From: CAVYPR01 sp963770505
Lineage (GTDB): Bacteria; Actinomycetota; Acidimicrobiia; Acidimicrobiales; RAAP-2
Direction: 5' to 3'
Length of the DNA stretch: 64,000 nt
Assembly (NCBI GenBank): GCA_963770505.1
Contig: CAVYPR010000003.1
Coordinates: 310,001-374,000, forward strand
Made by a program: the position numbers and the translations under genes. The notes under the pieces are model-generated. The model was not told the origin of the DNA, did no database searches, and was given only the letters and a program-made list of their open reading frames with translations. Below, piece after piece: positions 19,020-28,510 of the stretch (position 1 is its first letter; each line of letters starts with the position of its first letter).

Positions 19020-19630
19020 CTATGAGTTGGGCTTCGGACTCTGGAATAAAATGCTTCGAAGATTGAGGGTCACCGTCAAATTGCGTCGACCGATTAGTGC
19101 TCGCGCCTCCGCCGCTTATGTTGACCTCTCGATGTCGGTGAGGCGTGGAAGTTTGTAGATCCTGGATATGAGTGACAGAATTTGGTCATAGGTACCCTTG
19201 GCATTTACGGTGACTGGGCATCGTGCAATCCACTGATGTGCCGCTCGCATGACGATCCTTGACAGGCGCAGTCGGCTGAGGAGATCGAAATGGATGTGAG
19301 GTGGACGCCTGCCGCCGTAGCTGCTGCAGAAAGAGCGTGGACATAGTTGTATGCGTCTGCTTCCGAAGGGACGGCCGAGTTAAGCGATGCCTGCATCTTT
19401 TGTAGCTGGGCGGAGTGCTGATATGTGTGCTTTAAGCGGGCGACGGTCGAGTCGCCCGTGTTGTACTTTTTCTCCAACGTAGTTTCCTGAGTCTTGAGTG
19501 TGGAGATCTTGGCCCCTTCGGGCAGGAAGAATGCAAAGGCCCAGATGACGACGATGAGCAGCGCGGCGAAAAGGGATAGGAAGATCCGAGGACGCATAAG
19601 GGTCGATTTGAGCACGGTGAAGTCAATCAT
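19020..19630 (-). CDS. pilO: Type IV pilus inner-membrane protein PilO (several frameshifts as sequenced)
   Basis: The start MIDFTVLKSTLMRPRIF leads into one membrane helix (about residues 17-38) and a coiled coil (about 42-85), the PilO layout. The first frame holds to LTSISISS, about 19265. Later pieces lie in other frames: TAPVKDRHASGTSVDC, VTVNAKGTYDQILSLISRI, VNISGGGASTNRSTQFD and finally VTLNLRSILFQSPKPNS, which ends at 19020. Joining them needs three single-base removals and one addition (near 19127). The product of about 203 residues fits PilO. PilO pairs with PilN to link the PilM ring to the pilus base. Its ATG overlaps the pilN stop (ATGA). Confidence 0.75.
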
Positions 19631-20323
19631 GGGATCGGTTGGCTAAAATGGCTGATACGCCTTGAACTGGCGTTGTGATTTATGTCGAACGTGATGGTGA
19701 AAACCACCGAAGATTGGGTAGTCAGGGTCCCCGAAAGTGGACCAAGCGTCAAGACGGGTGAGTTACTCATCGAGCTGCCGAATGCGGGTAGTGATGTCAG
19801 GTTCGGCACTGCGACTGACTGGCGGTCCCAGGTGCAGATGACAGCGGTCGTCGACGATGTAGAAGATGTTGTTGACGAAGGATTGTGACGACTGCTGACG
19901 GCCGTCGGGAGAGCACTTCGGGCTAGGACTTATTGTGGTGAGTTTCGGTTGTGAAGAGACGGTCATTTGGATGTCCGAAAGGACTGCGTCCGACGGAAGG
20001 TACTGTCCGAATTGGTTCAAGACGACGAGCCAATCGACTTCGCTGGCAACCAGCGGCTTGAACTCTGCCTGCAGTGCCTGCACCTGCTTGGCGAGTGCCA
20101 CCACCTTGTCATATTTGGGGATCTCAACCTTGTTGATGAAGATGACCTGGGTCTGCAGAGCTGACACCTTGTTCTTGTTCGACCGGACATCTAAGAAGTC
20201 GCCACCCGGTGCCGGCAACCAACAGGAGCAGCAGGGCCAGGCCGCAGACGCTGAGCACTCGTACGATGTGTCGGCGCTCCCGCTCTTCGACCACTTCGGG
20301 AGGCAGGAGATTGAACTGCTCAT
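19627..20323 (-). CDS. pilN: Type IV pilus assembly protein PilN (several frameshifts as sequenced)
   Basis: The second reading frame near the start gives QFNLLPPEVVEERERRH, the PilN N-terminal motif that docks into PilM, followed by the membrane helix VLSVCGLALLLLLVAG. The middle, SNKNKVSALQTQVIFINKVE and LNQFGQYLPSDAVLSDIQMT, lies in another frame. The end, LTSLPAFGSSMSNSPVLTLG and SVVFTITFDI, lies in a third, with a stop at 19627. About three single-base corrections (near 20318, 20210 and 19865) are needed for a product of about 230 residues. It overlaps pilM by ATGA at its start and pilO at its end, a tight pilMNO operon. Confidence 0.75.
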
Positions 20324-21369
20324 CTCTTGGGGTCGGGCAGCGCGAGCCCGACCGGTACTGCCAAGGTCTGGTTGATCGCCTTCGCCTGCTCCTCGGAGAT
20401 CGGCAGATGGCTGGTGTCGATGAGAGACAGCGGCGCGGCCGGGATCACCGGAACGCTGAAGCCAATTCGGAGAGCGTCCATGAAGCCCGCGACTTGCGCA
20501 CCGGCGCCGGTCACCAGTATCCGTTCAGGAGAGGTTCTTCCTGGTAGGGACGAGAAGAAGCGGATGGAACTCTGAATCTCATCGACGAGCTCCGTCACGA
20601 CCTCGTCGGTGGCCGACACGGCTCGTGAATCGTGTGTGCTCTGCGTTCCCGAGCTGACGCTTGATCTCTTCGGAGTCGGTCATCGGCAGGTCGAGGGCGC
20701 TGGCGATCGCCGCCGTGATGGTCGCACCTCCAAGGTCGATGGTGCGGACAAACTGCAGTTGCGCATCCTGGTGGACGACGACCATCGTTAGTCCCGCACC
20801 AACCGACACGATGGCCTCTGGTCGGCCCAGTGAAGCTCGGGTCATGGAGCGCCCTGGCCAGGGCGGCGGTGTCAAGGTCGATGCCCGTGGGCTCCAAGGC
20901 CGGCTTCGGTGACTGCCTTGACAATCCCGTCGATGAGTTCGCGGTGTGCCGCCGCGACCAGCACCCTGATGGTGGGGGCGCCGTCGGGGTCGGTGAAGGT
21001 CGCGATCACCTTGGCCGACAGCGCCGTCTGGTCGAGCGGGAACGGGACGACGTCGTCCGACTGGAAGAGGACGGCTTCGTTGAGCTCGTCGGGGGGAACC
21101 GGTGGCATGTCGACTTCCCGGGTGATGGCGCGCAACCCCGCCACCCCGAGCCGGACGCGGCGCTCCTTAAACCCGCCCTCTTGCCAGAGGCGCTGCAGGG
21201 CGTGGACCACCTGTGACCGGTCCTGCACCTCGCCATCAACGATGGCGCCGGGCTGCAGCCCGACCTGACCGTAGGCGAGCAGTACGGGTCGAGACCCGTC
21301 TTCGACGCTCAGTTCTACGGCCCGAATTGCGCTGGTACCGATGTCCAGCCCGACAATCCTCTGTGCCAC
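20320..21369 (-). CDS. pilM: Type IV pilus assembly ATPase-like PilM (three frameshifts as sequenced)
   Basis: PilM is the cytoplasmic actin-like ring protein of the pilus. The start RIVGLDIGTSAIRAVEL carries the first phosphate loop, and GVAGLRAITREVDMPPVP and DDVVPFPLDQTALSAKV follow. The chain then jumps frame near 20894, 20832 and 20625, each time by one extra base. The pieces are EPTGIDLDTAALARALHD, EAIVSVGAGLTMVVVHQD, and EVVTELVDEIQSSIRFF with ERILVTGAGAQVAGFMDAL (second phosphate region). The repaired length of about 349 residues is normal. The GTG start has GGGGGAAGG upstream. It heads the pilM-pilN-pilO operon. Confidence 0.82.
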
Positions 21370-21548
21370 GTACCTTCCCCCGTCATCCGGCCAGGCCGAG
21401 GCAGGGATACGTCATGGTCCTGCCACGACCTGCCGACTCCCAAGGATGCCCATCAACCCCGGGATGCCGTCAGGTCTTAAACGACGTAGCCACAACTGTA
21501 TCACTACAAATGGTCAACTTTGCGGTCGCATTTGCGGAATTCCGCTCA

Positions 21549-21554
21549 TAGGAT
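21549..21554 (+). promoter_or_regulatory. -10 box for the carboxyltransferase gene
   Basis: TAGGAT ends 8 nt before the ATG at 21563, the same close spacing seen at other genes here. Confidence 0.4.
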
Positions 21555-21562
21555 CAGCGGGG

Positions 21563-22914
21563 ATGGAGCAGCGCCAAGGCGACGTGACCGCGGTACGTGC
21601 CGGGGTCGACGGTACGGTCGAGCTGGACCTTCGGAAATTTCGACGGCAGGGATGCGGTGTTCGCCCGCACCGCCTCGGACCGGCGCCGCGGCGCGCTGGC
21701 CAGACGTGACGGTGAGAGCTTGACGGTAGCTGCCCGTACGGCAATGCAACTCCGGATCCCCCTCGTCCTGGAGCTGGCCTCGAGCGGAGCCGACGTGTCC
21801 GAGGGCATCGACGCCCTGCACGGCTGGGGCGGATCGGCGGCGGCCATCGCCGCCTGCTCGGGGGTGGTCCCGGTGATCGCGGTGGCGACCGGTCCGGTCG
21901 TATCGGGCCCGGCCCTCCTGCTCGGCATGGCCGACCTGGTTGTCATGACTCCGGCGGCCGTCGCCTTCGTATCGGGCCCTGCCATGGTGGCCGCCTTCAC
22001 CGGCGTACGCGTCGATCTGGAGTCGCCTGGGAGGGGTGGGCGTCCACTCGGGGTTGAGCGGCCTGTGCGCTCTGGAGTCGGACGACACCGACGACGCGGT
22101 TGCCGAGCTGCTGAGCTACCTGCCACGCCACGCCGACGAGGAGGCGGAGCTCGATCCCACCCTCGACCCCCTCGACCGTCCTGTTCCCGAATTGCGCGAG
22201 GTGGTACCCGATCGCGGGAACGCCTCATACGACGTCCGCGACGTGGTTCGAGGGGTAGCCGACGACGGAGTGCTCTGTGAGCTCTGGGGGCGGTGGGCGC
22301 CGCAGCTGGTCACGGGATTCCTGCGGCTGGGGGGACGCTCGGTTGGGGTGGTCGCCAACCAGCCGCGCTCGCTCGCCGGAACGCTCGACATTCAGGCATC
22401 CCAGAAGGGGGCTCGGTTCGTACGCCTCTGCGACGGGTTCAACCTGCCCATCCTGACGCTGGTCGACACTCCGGGATTCCTACCCGGCAAGGACCTCGAG
22501 TGGCGGGGCATGATCAGGCACGGCGCCGAGCTGGCCTTCGCATACGCCGAGGCCACGGTGCCTCGACTCTGCGTGATCCTGCGCAAAGCGTTCGGCGGGG
22601 CGTACATCGTGATGGACTCAAGAGGCCTGGGCAACGATCTCTGCGTGGCGTGGCCAGGAGCCGAGGTGGCGGTCATGGGAGCGCCCGGAGCCGTGCAGAT
22701 CCTGCATCGCAAGGCCGACATCGACGATCGGCGACGGCTTGAGGCCGCCTACAGCGAGGAGTACCTGACCCCATGGCCGGCATCCGAACGCGGCTTCGTC
22801 GACGCGGTCATCGACCCCGCAGACACCCGGGCGGTTCTGACCCGAGCCCTGGCTGCCCTGGGGAGCAAGCGCGAGATCCTCATTGGACGAAAGCACGACA
22901 GTGGACCCCAGTGA
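21563..22914 (+). CDS. Acyl-CoA carboxylase carboxyltransferase subunit (two frameshifts as sequenced)
   Basis: The repaired 450-residue protein has both crotonase-like halves of a biotin-dependent carboxyltransferase. The first half contains LHGWGGSAAAIAACSGVVPV and GPALLLGMADLVVMT; the second contains VANQPRSLAGTLDIQASQKG, FNLPILTLVDTPGFLPGKD and KAFGGAYIVMDSRGLGNDL. Extra bases near 21627 and 22030 split it into three frames; the last 292 residues are continuous. It moves carboxyl from biotin to acetyl- or propionyl-CoA. It is about 60-70 residues shorter at the N-terminus than usual beta subunits, and no biotin carboxylase gene is nearby. It lies inside the pilus region but need not belong to it. 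Confidence 0.82.
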
Positions 22915-22992
22915 GTGCGCAAGTTGGACCCCGTGAACAGGCGGTTCCGGAGTTTCACAGAACCGAAATGATTCCGAAATTGATTCCTCAAC

Positions 22993-23325
22993 ATGTTCGG
23001 GCATGATGCAGGTGTGCAGAGTGACTCGGAGCATCTCCTCGTCCTCGAGTCCTGTCACAGCACCTGGGTATTCGATACCGAGAGCATGAGGTTCCGGCGA
23101 ATCCTCAAGGGCTTGGATCTCGACGCCCACCAGGCCTCCACCGCGTGGCGGCCCTATTTCGGGATCGAGCTGGATCCTTTCACCGAGTCCTTCGTGGTCC
23201 TGCTCAACGCCGACGGGACCAGGCTCCTTCGCTCGTGGCGGCATGTGGAGCACTGCTCGCAGTGTGGCGGTGAGGCGACCGGCGAGTTTTCGGTCGACGA
23301 CCTGCGCTCCGTAGCGCCAGGCTGA
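22993..23325 (+). CDS. Small conserved-looking hypothetical protein
   Basis: I do not recognise a named family. The 110-residue product reads as a compact soluble domain: LLVLESCHSTWVFDTESMRF, then WRPYFGIELDPFTESFVVLL, and a CSQCGG pair near residue 90 that with Cys-21 might bind metal. An alternative GTG at 23014 would drop seven residues. It converges with the membrane-anchored hypothetical gene at 23345. Confidence 0.65.
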   Translation: MFGHDAGVQSDSEHLLVLESCHSTWVFDTESMRFRRILKGLDLDAHQASTAWRPYFGIELDPFTESFVVLLNADGTRLLRSWRHVEHCSQCGGEATGEFSVDDLRSVAPG

Positions 23326-23344
23326 ACTCCACGCCCCAGGCGTC

Positions 23345-23878
23345 CTAGAGATGGATCGCGTGGCCCGCAGCCAGGAGGACTGCGGAAACCGCCGCCGCCA
23401 CGATTGCGACGACTCCTGCCACGACCGGAGCAGGCGGCGACGACCGGCGGCCTCGCACGCCGTGCTTCGAGGCGCTGGCGCGGATTGCAGATTCCGCACT
23501 CCGTGGTCGTTCGGCCGGCAGAACAACGAGGAGCGAGGAGTGCTGGAGGGTCTCGGCGATCAGGAGCACCCCTCGGCCGCCACCGTTGAGGGACACGCGC
23601 TCGGGCGTGGAGCATCGGACCAGCTCAGACCACTGAGCGGACCAGACAGCCGCTGTGCTGGCTCGGAGGATGATGCCTTCCTCGTCGTCGATGTCGAGCT
23701 CGAGGTCGACACCCGATGGGATGCCCGGGGTGGCACCCTCCTCGTGGGATCGAATCACACGGACACCTGAGAACCTGAGGTGTGCGTTTGACGGAAGCTC
23801 AGTCCCGACGATCGCCTCGCCGTGTGCGCTCACTTGCTCGCTGAGTGTGCTCCCCTCCGACAACCAAACGTCGGACAC
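23345..23878 (-). CDS. Hypothetical tail-anchored membrane protein
   Basis: The 177-residue product has an acidic N-terminal domain (GVDLELDIDDEEGIILRAS near residue 65) and one C-terminal membrane helix, PVVAGVVAIVAAAVSAVLLA, followed by only a few residues. This suggests a tail anchor with the bulk of the protein in the cytoplasm. The GTG at 23878 is preferred because GGAGGAG lies 7 nt upstream; an earlier TTG at 23893 is weaker. The acidic domain has a PilZ-like flavour in length and beta-richness, but I see no RxxxR motif, so no function is claimed. Confidence 0.6.
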   Translation of the reverse strand: MSDVWLSEGSTLSEQVSAHGEAIVGTELPSNAHLRFSGVRVIRSHEEGATPGIPSGVDLELDIDDEEGIILRASTAAVWSAQWSELVRCSTPERVSLNGGGRGVLLIAETLQHSSLLVVLPAERPRSAESAIRASASKHGVRGRRSSPPAPVVAGVVAIVAAAVSAVLLAAGHAIHL

Positions 23879-23956
23879 GCAGTGCTCCTCCAACCCTCAT
23901 CTTGGCTTCTCTCACCGAACCAAGTTGGTGGATCCCATGCTCGGTGAACGCCGGTT

Positions 23957-23972
23957 GAGAGCATAAGCTCTC
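23957..23972. promoter_or_regulatory. Inverted repeat over the pilT1 promoter
   Basis: GAGAGC and GCTCTC form a perfect 6-bp inverted repeat around ATAA. It overlaps a TAAGCT -10 candidate (23964-23969) that lies 8 nt before the GTG at 23978. A repressor could bind here; the RNA hairpin alternative is also possible. Confidence 0.4.
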
Positions 23973-23977
23973 GCGGC

Positions 23978-25081
23978 GTGGAACAGAGAGATCTCGATCG
24001 CTTGCTAGCCCTGATGGCACGAGTCGACGGATCCGACCTGCTCATCAAGGCGGGCGCACAGCCGCGGATGCGCATCGACGGCGACCTTCGGCTACTGCAG
24101 GACGAGGAGGCGTTCTCCGCCGAGGAGATGGAGCTCCTGGTGGAGACGATCCTGCCCGCCCGCATGAGCGAAATCTTCGAGAAGCATCACGAGGTTGACT
24201 TCGCCTACTCGGTTCCCTCGTTGGGGCGGTTCCGAGTGAATGCCTTCTACCAGCGCAGCACCGTGGCCATGGTGTTGCGTCGGGTGCAGACCAGCGCGGC
24301 CTCGGCCGAGGAGCTGGGACTGCCCACGGCGATCTACGACCTCGCGGCCGAACAACGCGGGCTCATCCTGGTGACGGGGCCTACCGGCTCGGGAAAGACG
24401 ACGACCCTGGCCACGATGATCGACCACATCAACCGGACGCGCCCATGTCACATTGTCACCATCGAGGATCCCATCGAGTTCCTCCACCACGACCAGGTCG
24501 CCTCGGTGGAGCAACGCGAAGTCGGCTTCGACACCGATTCCTTCGCCAGCGCCATGCGCGTGGTGCTCCGGCAGGACCCCGATGTGATCCTCGTCGGGGA
24601 GATGCGGGACACCGAAACTGCAGAGGCTGCCCTGTCCGCGGCCGAAACTGGTCACCTGGTGCTCAGCACCCTCCACACCATCGACGTCACCGAGACGATC
24701 AACCGCGTGATCGATTTCTTCCCTCCTTACCAGCAGACCCAGGTCCGCATGGCGCTGGCTGGATCGATCAAGGGAACCGTCGCTCAGCGCCTCGTACGAC
24801 GGGCCGACGGTCGGGGACGCCTTCCCGCCGTGGAGCTCATGGTGGCGAACGGGCGGATCCGCCAGTGCATCGAGGACCCCGAGAAGACCGGCGAGATCGC
24901 TCAGATCGTCGCCGAGGGCGAGTACTACGGGATGCAGACCTTCGACCAGAGCCTCGCCAACTTGCTGTCGCAGGGGAGGATTACGCTGGAAGAGGCGATG
25001 CAAGTGTCGTCGAACCCGCACGATTTGCGGGTCACGCTGGAGCGACGCGGCCTGATCTCCACCGGCAGCCGTTTCCAGTAG
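23978..25081 (+). CDS. Type IV pilus retraction-type ATPase, PilU-like
   Basis: The 367-residue secretion ATPase has an N-terminal PAS-like domain, the Walker A loop GPTGSGKTTTLATMID (about residues 130-145), the Asp box in TIEDPIEFLHHD, and Walker B in LRQDPDVILVGEMRD. In place of the AIRNLIREGKxHQ motif of true PilT it reads RIRQCIEDPEKTGEIAQIV. The tail YGMQTFDQSLANLLSQGRIT with PHDLRVTLERRGL is the PilU type. It is therefore probably the accessory retraction ATPase, with the MshEN-PilT at 32036 as the canonical one. It starts with GTG downstream of a small inverted repeat and converges with the prepilin peptidase gene. Confidence 0.9.
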   Translation: MEQRDLDRLLALMARVDGSDLLIKAGAQPRMRIDGDLRLLQDEEAFSAEEMELLVETILPARMSEIFEKHHEVDFAYSVPSLGRFRVNAFYQRSTVAMVLRRVQTSAASAEELGLPTAIYDLAAEQRGLILVTGPTGSGKTTTLATMIDHINRTRPCHIVTIEDPIEFLHHDQVASVEQREVGFDTDSFASAMRVVLRQDPDVILVGEMRDTETAEAALSAAETGHLVLSTLHTIDVTETINRVIDFFPPYQQTQVRMALAGSIKGTVAQRLVRRADGRGRLPAVELMVANGRIRQCIEDPEKTGEIAQIVAEGEYYGMQTFDQSLANLLSQGRITLEEAMQVSSNPHDLRVTLERRGLISTGSRFQ

Positions 25082-25094
25082 GGGCTCGTCCAGC

Positions 25095-25928
25095 TCAGAA
25101 GGGCGAGCTCAGCGCGCTCGATACAAGCACGAGGCCGAACCCGCAGATAGCCATCGCCACCAGGGAGAACTTCGCAGAGGGCACGCGGCCGGACGTGTCG
25201 GCTTGCGCGGGAGTGCCGGCCGGTACACCGGCGACACGAGCTTCGTTTGCTCGAGTGAGCGAAGTCCGCTGTCCGATGGCGACTGCTGAGGCGACCAGCA
25301 GCGCCCAACCAGCCAGGACGAGTCCCCCGGGGGCCCAGAGCCACGAGGACGACCAGCCGAGCGTGGCGATGATGCATGCTCGCCGGGCGCCGCGATCGGT
25401 GCGGTCAGCCAGGAGCGCAACGACCGCGCTTGCACCTCCACCCAGCGCGGCCCACCCGATCCTCGTGGGCTCGGCGACGGCGGCAGCCACCACGATGAGC
25501 GATCCGGCCCCGATCCCGGCGGCGAGGTCCACCGACCACGGAATGGGCAGACCGTCGAGGTCGATGGCCACCGCCGCCAGGGAAGCCGCCACCACGATCA
25601 GTAGCGATGGAAGGGGATCGAGAGACCCGAGGGCCCAGGCAACCGCGGCGAAGGACAGGCCCGTGAGCAGCTCCACTATCGGGTAGCGGACGGAGATCGG
25701 CGTCCGGCAGTACCGGCACTTCCCCCGCAGGACGAGCCACGAGACGAGCGGCACGTTGTCAGCCGACTTGAGCTCGGTGTCACAGTTCGGGCAGTGGGAC
25801 GGCGGCCGTACGACCGACATCCCCCGTGGGACCCGGTAGATCACGACGTTCAGAAATGAGCCCACCAACAGGCCGAAGAGCCCGCTGATCGCCACGACGA
25901 GCACCCGGGCCGCGGTGGTCGGCTCCAT
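25095..25928 (-). CDS. Prepilin peptidase / N-methyltransferase PilD-like
   Basis: The 277-residue polytopic protein opens with GLLVGSFLNVVIYRVPRGMS and SHCPNCDTEL...GKCRYC, the substrate and zinc-ribbon region of leader peptidases, followed by PLVSWLVLRGKCRYC and RYPIVELLTG. The first catalytic aspartate is in AIDLDGLPIP (about residue 133). The second, normally in GxGD near residue 190, is not obvious: the aligned stretch reads RGARRACIIATLGW. It may be altered or hidden by a local sequence error, so activity is uncertain. It should cleave and methylate the prepilin at 16651. The ATG at 25928 is where homology begins. Confidence 0.87.
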   Translation of the reverse strand: MEPTTAARVLVVAISGLFGLLVGSFLNVVIYRVPRGMSVVRPPSHCPNCDTELKSADNVPLVSWLVLRGKCRYCRTPISVRYPIVELLTGLSFAAVAWALGSLDPLPSLLIVVAASLAAVAIDLDGLPIPWSVDLAAGIGAGSLIVVAAAVAEPTRIGWAALGGGASAVVALLADRTDRGARRACIIATLGWSSSWLWAPGGLVLAGWALLVASAVAIGQRTSLTRANEARVAGVPAGTPAQADTSGRVPSAKFSLVAMAICGFGLVLVSSALSSPF

Positions 25929-26146
25929 GGCCGGACTGTATCGCCGGGCGCCCATGGAGGGGCCGATGGTGTGAACATGGTGTTCCATTTCAGCGATCGA
26001 AGGGGTAGTCTCTGCTTGCCATCGGCGGGAGCGGTGATCCAGCGCGCGGGATTCCCGAAAGGGTGAAGATGGGCAGGCCAGGGCCGTCGGGCATTCGGAC
26101 GAGGCAGGAACTTCTCCAGCATCGGAGCCGACACAGGGGAAGGCAC

Positions 26147-28441
26147 ATGACCATGGCGCCGGAGGACAGCGCACGGCGCCTGGCCGCGGAGCATGGCCTG
26201 CGTTTTGTCGATCTCAGCCAGGCGGCGCTCGCCCCTGGCGTGGCCAACCTCGTGCCCGAGGACGTGGCCCGACAGCTGCATGCGGTACCCATTGGCCGGC
26301 GACTCGGCACTCCGGTGGTCGCCGTGTCGGATCCAGGGAATCCGACCGTCATGGAGGCCCTCCGGCAAAGCCTGGGCAGGGAATTCGTGGCGGTGGTGGC
26401 CCATCCCGAACAGGTTGAACGGGCCATCGCACAGCTCTACTCGCGTAGCGCCCCCTCGCCGACGACGGCGGCACCGGGATCTCCGTCGGCCCCGGCGGTA
26501 TGGCCCGTTTCGGGAGGGCAATCGGCCGAGAGCAACGCCGCGGCCAACGGGTCGGACCATGGTGAGGTTGGCATCCTCGACCGCCAGGCCGATGTCGCCG
26601 CGTCGTCCGGCACACCGCTGGCGCTCGACTCGGTGGTCGTGGGGAGCGCAGCCATCGACACACAGCCCCCGAACCCGGCCACCGCTCCACCGGCCCCCGA
26701 TGGCTACGGACTGCTGGTCGTCCCACCGGACGTGGACCTGAGCGGGCTTCCGCCCGACGCACCCGCCCTGGCCCGCGTCCTTGTCGAGTCGCACCGGGTC
26801 ACCGTCGAGGACATGACGGAAGCTCTCGGTGCGTACCAGCAGAGCGGTGAGTCCCTGGCGCGGTACTTGTTCAACAGGGGACTGGCCACCGAGGACGACC
26901 TGGTCAGGGGCATGGCCAGTGAGGTGGGCCTGGACTTCGTCGACCTGAGCACGTTCCCACTCGACCAACGGGCCGCTTCGTTGCTCCCCGAGTCGGTGGC
27001 CCGCCACCACATGGTGCTGCCGGTGCGGATCGAAGACGGGGTGCCGCTCGTCGCAATGGCGAACCCCTCGGACGTCTACGCCATGGACGACTTGCGCACG
27101 ATCATGGGTCGCAACTTCACCCCGGTAGTGGCCACCCGATCGCAGATCGCCACCCAGATCCGACTGGCCTACGAGGGCGACGTCGACATGAGCGGGCTCG
27201 CCGAGGACGCCGCCGATGACATGGCTGGTGCGGGCGCCGGGTTCGAGCTGGAGAGCCTGCAATCGGTCGTGGAGGACGCTCCGATTGTCCGCTACGTCAA
27301 TCTCCTCATCCTCCAGGCGCTGAACGAGCGAGCATCGGACATCCATATCGAGCCGACGCCCAGACGTCTGCGGATCCGCTTCCGCATCGACGGCGTGATG
27401 CAGGACGCCACGTCGGCGTCGGCGTCCATCCACCCGGCCGTGGTGAGCCGGTTGAAAGTCCTCGGTGAGATGGACATCGCCGAGCACCGGATACCCCAGG
27501 AGGGACGGGTATCGCTCACGGTCGGCGATCGCCAGATCGACCTCAGGCTGGCCACCCTGCCGTCGATGTTCGGCGAGACGTGCGTGATGCGGCTCTTGGA
27601 CAAGTCGGCGAGCATCCGCGGCCTTCCCGAGCTCGGTTTCTTCCCCGACACGCTGGACCGCTACGCCCAGGCCTACCGGCACCCCTACGGCGTGATCCTC
27701 GTCACCGGGCCCACCGGGGCAGGGAAGACCACCACCGTCTACGGAACCCTCCAGGAGGTCATGACCAAGGAGAAGTCGGTGGTGACGGTGGAGGACCCCG
27801 TCGAGTACCAGATCGACGGGATCACCCAGGTGCAGATCAACCAGAAGGCCGGGCTGGACTTCGCCAGGGCACTCCGGTCGATCCTGCGGTCCGATCCCGA
27901 CATCGTCCTGATCGGCGAGGTCCGCGACACGCCGACGGCCACCATCGCCATGGAGGCGGCACTCTCCGGCCACCTGGTGCTCACCACCCTCCACACCAAT
28001 ACGGCCGCCGCCACGCCGTTGCGCCTCACCGAGATGGGGATCGAGCCGTTCCTCGTGACCTCTTCGATCACCGGTATCCTCACCCAGCGCCTGGCACGCG
28101 TGCTATGCAAGCAGTGCAAAGAGCCTTACGTCGCCTCGGAAAAGGACTTCGTTGCCGCCGGCTACAAGGAGTCGGATCTCACAGGTGTCGACACCACCAC
28201 GCTTTACCGAGCGGTCGGGTGCCGGTCGTGCAGCCACACCGGGTACCACGGCCGGATGGTCCTGGCCGAGGTGCTCATCATGACCGAGGAGATCGATCGC
28301 ATGATCATCGAGCAGCAGCCGATGGCCAACATCGAGCGCGAGGCGTGCGGCCAAGGGATGCGGACGCTCCGCATGGACGGCCTTCTGAAGGTGGTCGGCG
28401 GGCAGACGACGCTCCAAGAAGTGCTCCGGGTGGTCATTTGA
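26147..28441 (+). CDS. pilB: Type IV pilus extension ATPase PilB with MshEN domain
   Basis: The 764-residue protein starts at the ATG preceded by GGGGAAGG. Residues 1-100 resemble a T2SSE-N lobe (GLRFVDLSQAALAPGVANLV). About 205-355 is a complete MshEN module: YQQSGESLARYLFNRGLATE, then GLDFVDLSTFPLDQ; MshEN binds c-di-GMP. The C-terminal ATPase has Walker A GPTGAGKTTTVYGTLQE (about 525), Walker B SDPDIVLIGEVRD (about 582), the His box TTLHTNTAAATPLRL, and two zinc CxxC pairs (CKQC and CRSC). It powers pilin polymerisation. The first pilC copy follows 78 nt downstream. Confidence 0.95.
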   Translation: MTMAPEDSARRLAAEHGLRFVDLSQAALAPGVANLVPEDVARQLHAVPIGRRLGTPVVAVSDPGNPTVMEALRQSLGREFVAVVAHPEQVERAIAQLYSRSAPSPTTAAPGSPSAPAVWPVSGGQSAESNAAANGSDHGEVGILDRQADVAASSGTPLALDSVVVGSAAIDTQPPNPATAPPAPDGYGLLVVPPDVDLSGLPPDAPALARVLVESHRVTVEDMTEALGAYQQSGESLARYLFNRGLATEDDLVRGMASEVGLDFVDLSTFPLDQRAASLLPESVARHHMVLPVRIEDGVPLVAMANPSDVYAMDDLRTIMGRNFTPVVATRSQIATQIRLAYEGDVDMSGLAEDAADDMAGAGAGFELESLQSVVEDAPIVRYVNLLILQALNERASDIHIEPTPRRLRIRFRIDGVMQDATSASASIHPAVVSRLKVLGEMDIAEHRIPQEGRVSLTVGDRQIDLRLATLPSMFGETCVMRLLDKSASIRGLPELGFFPDTLDRYAQAYRHPYGVILVTGPTGAGKTTTVYGTLQEVMTKEKSVVTVEDPVEYQIDGITQVQINQKAGLDFARALRSILRSDPDIVLIGEVRDTPTATIAMEAALSGHLVLTTLHTNTAAATPLRLTEMGIEPFLVTSSITGILTQRLARVLCKQCKEPYVASEKDFVAAGYKESDLTGVDTTTLYRAVGCRSCSHTGYHGRMVLAEVLIMTEEIDRMIIEQQPMANIEREACGQGMRTLRMDGLLKVVGGQTTLQEVLRVVI

Positions 28442-28510
28442 CCGGCCCAGCGGCCGCCTGCGTGGCCGAGCTACGGAATCCGGACCGCGCCGCGTGCACT
28501 GGACGTCATT

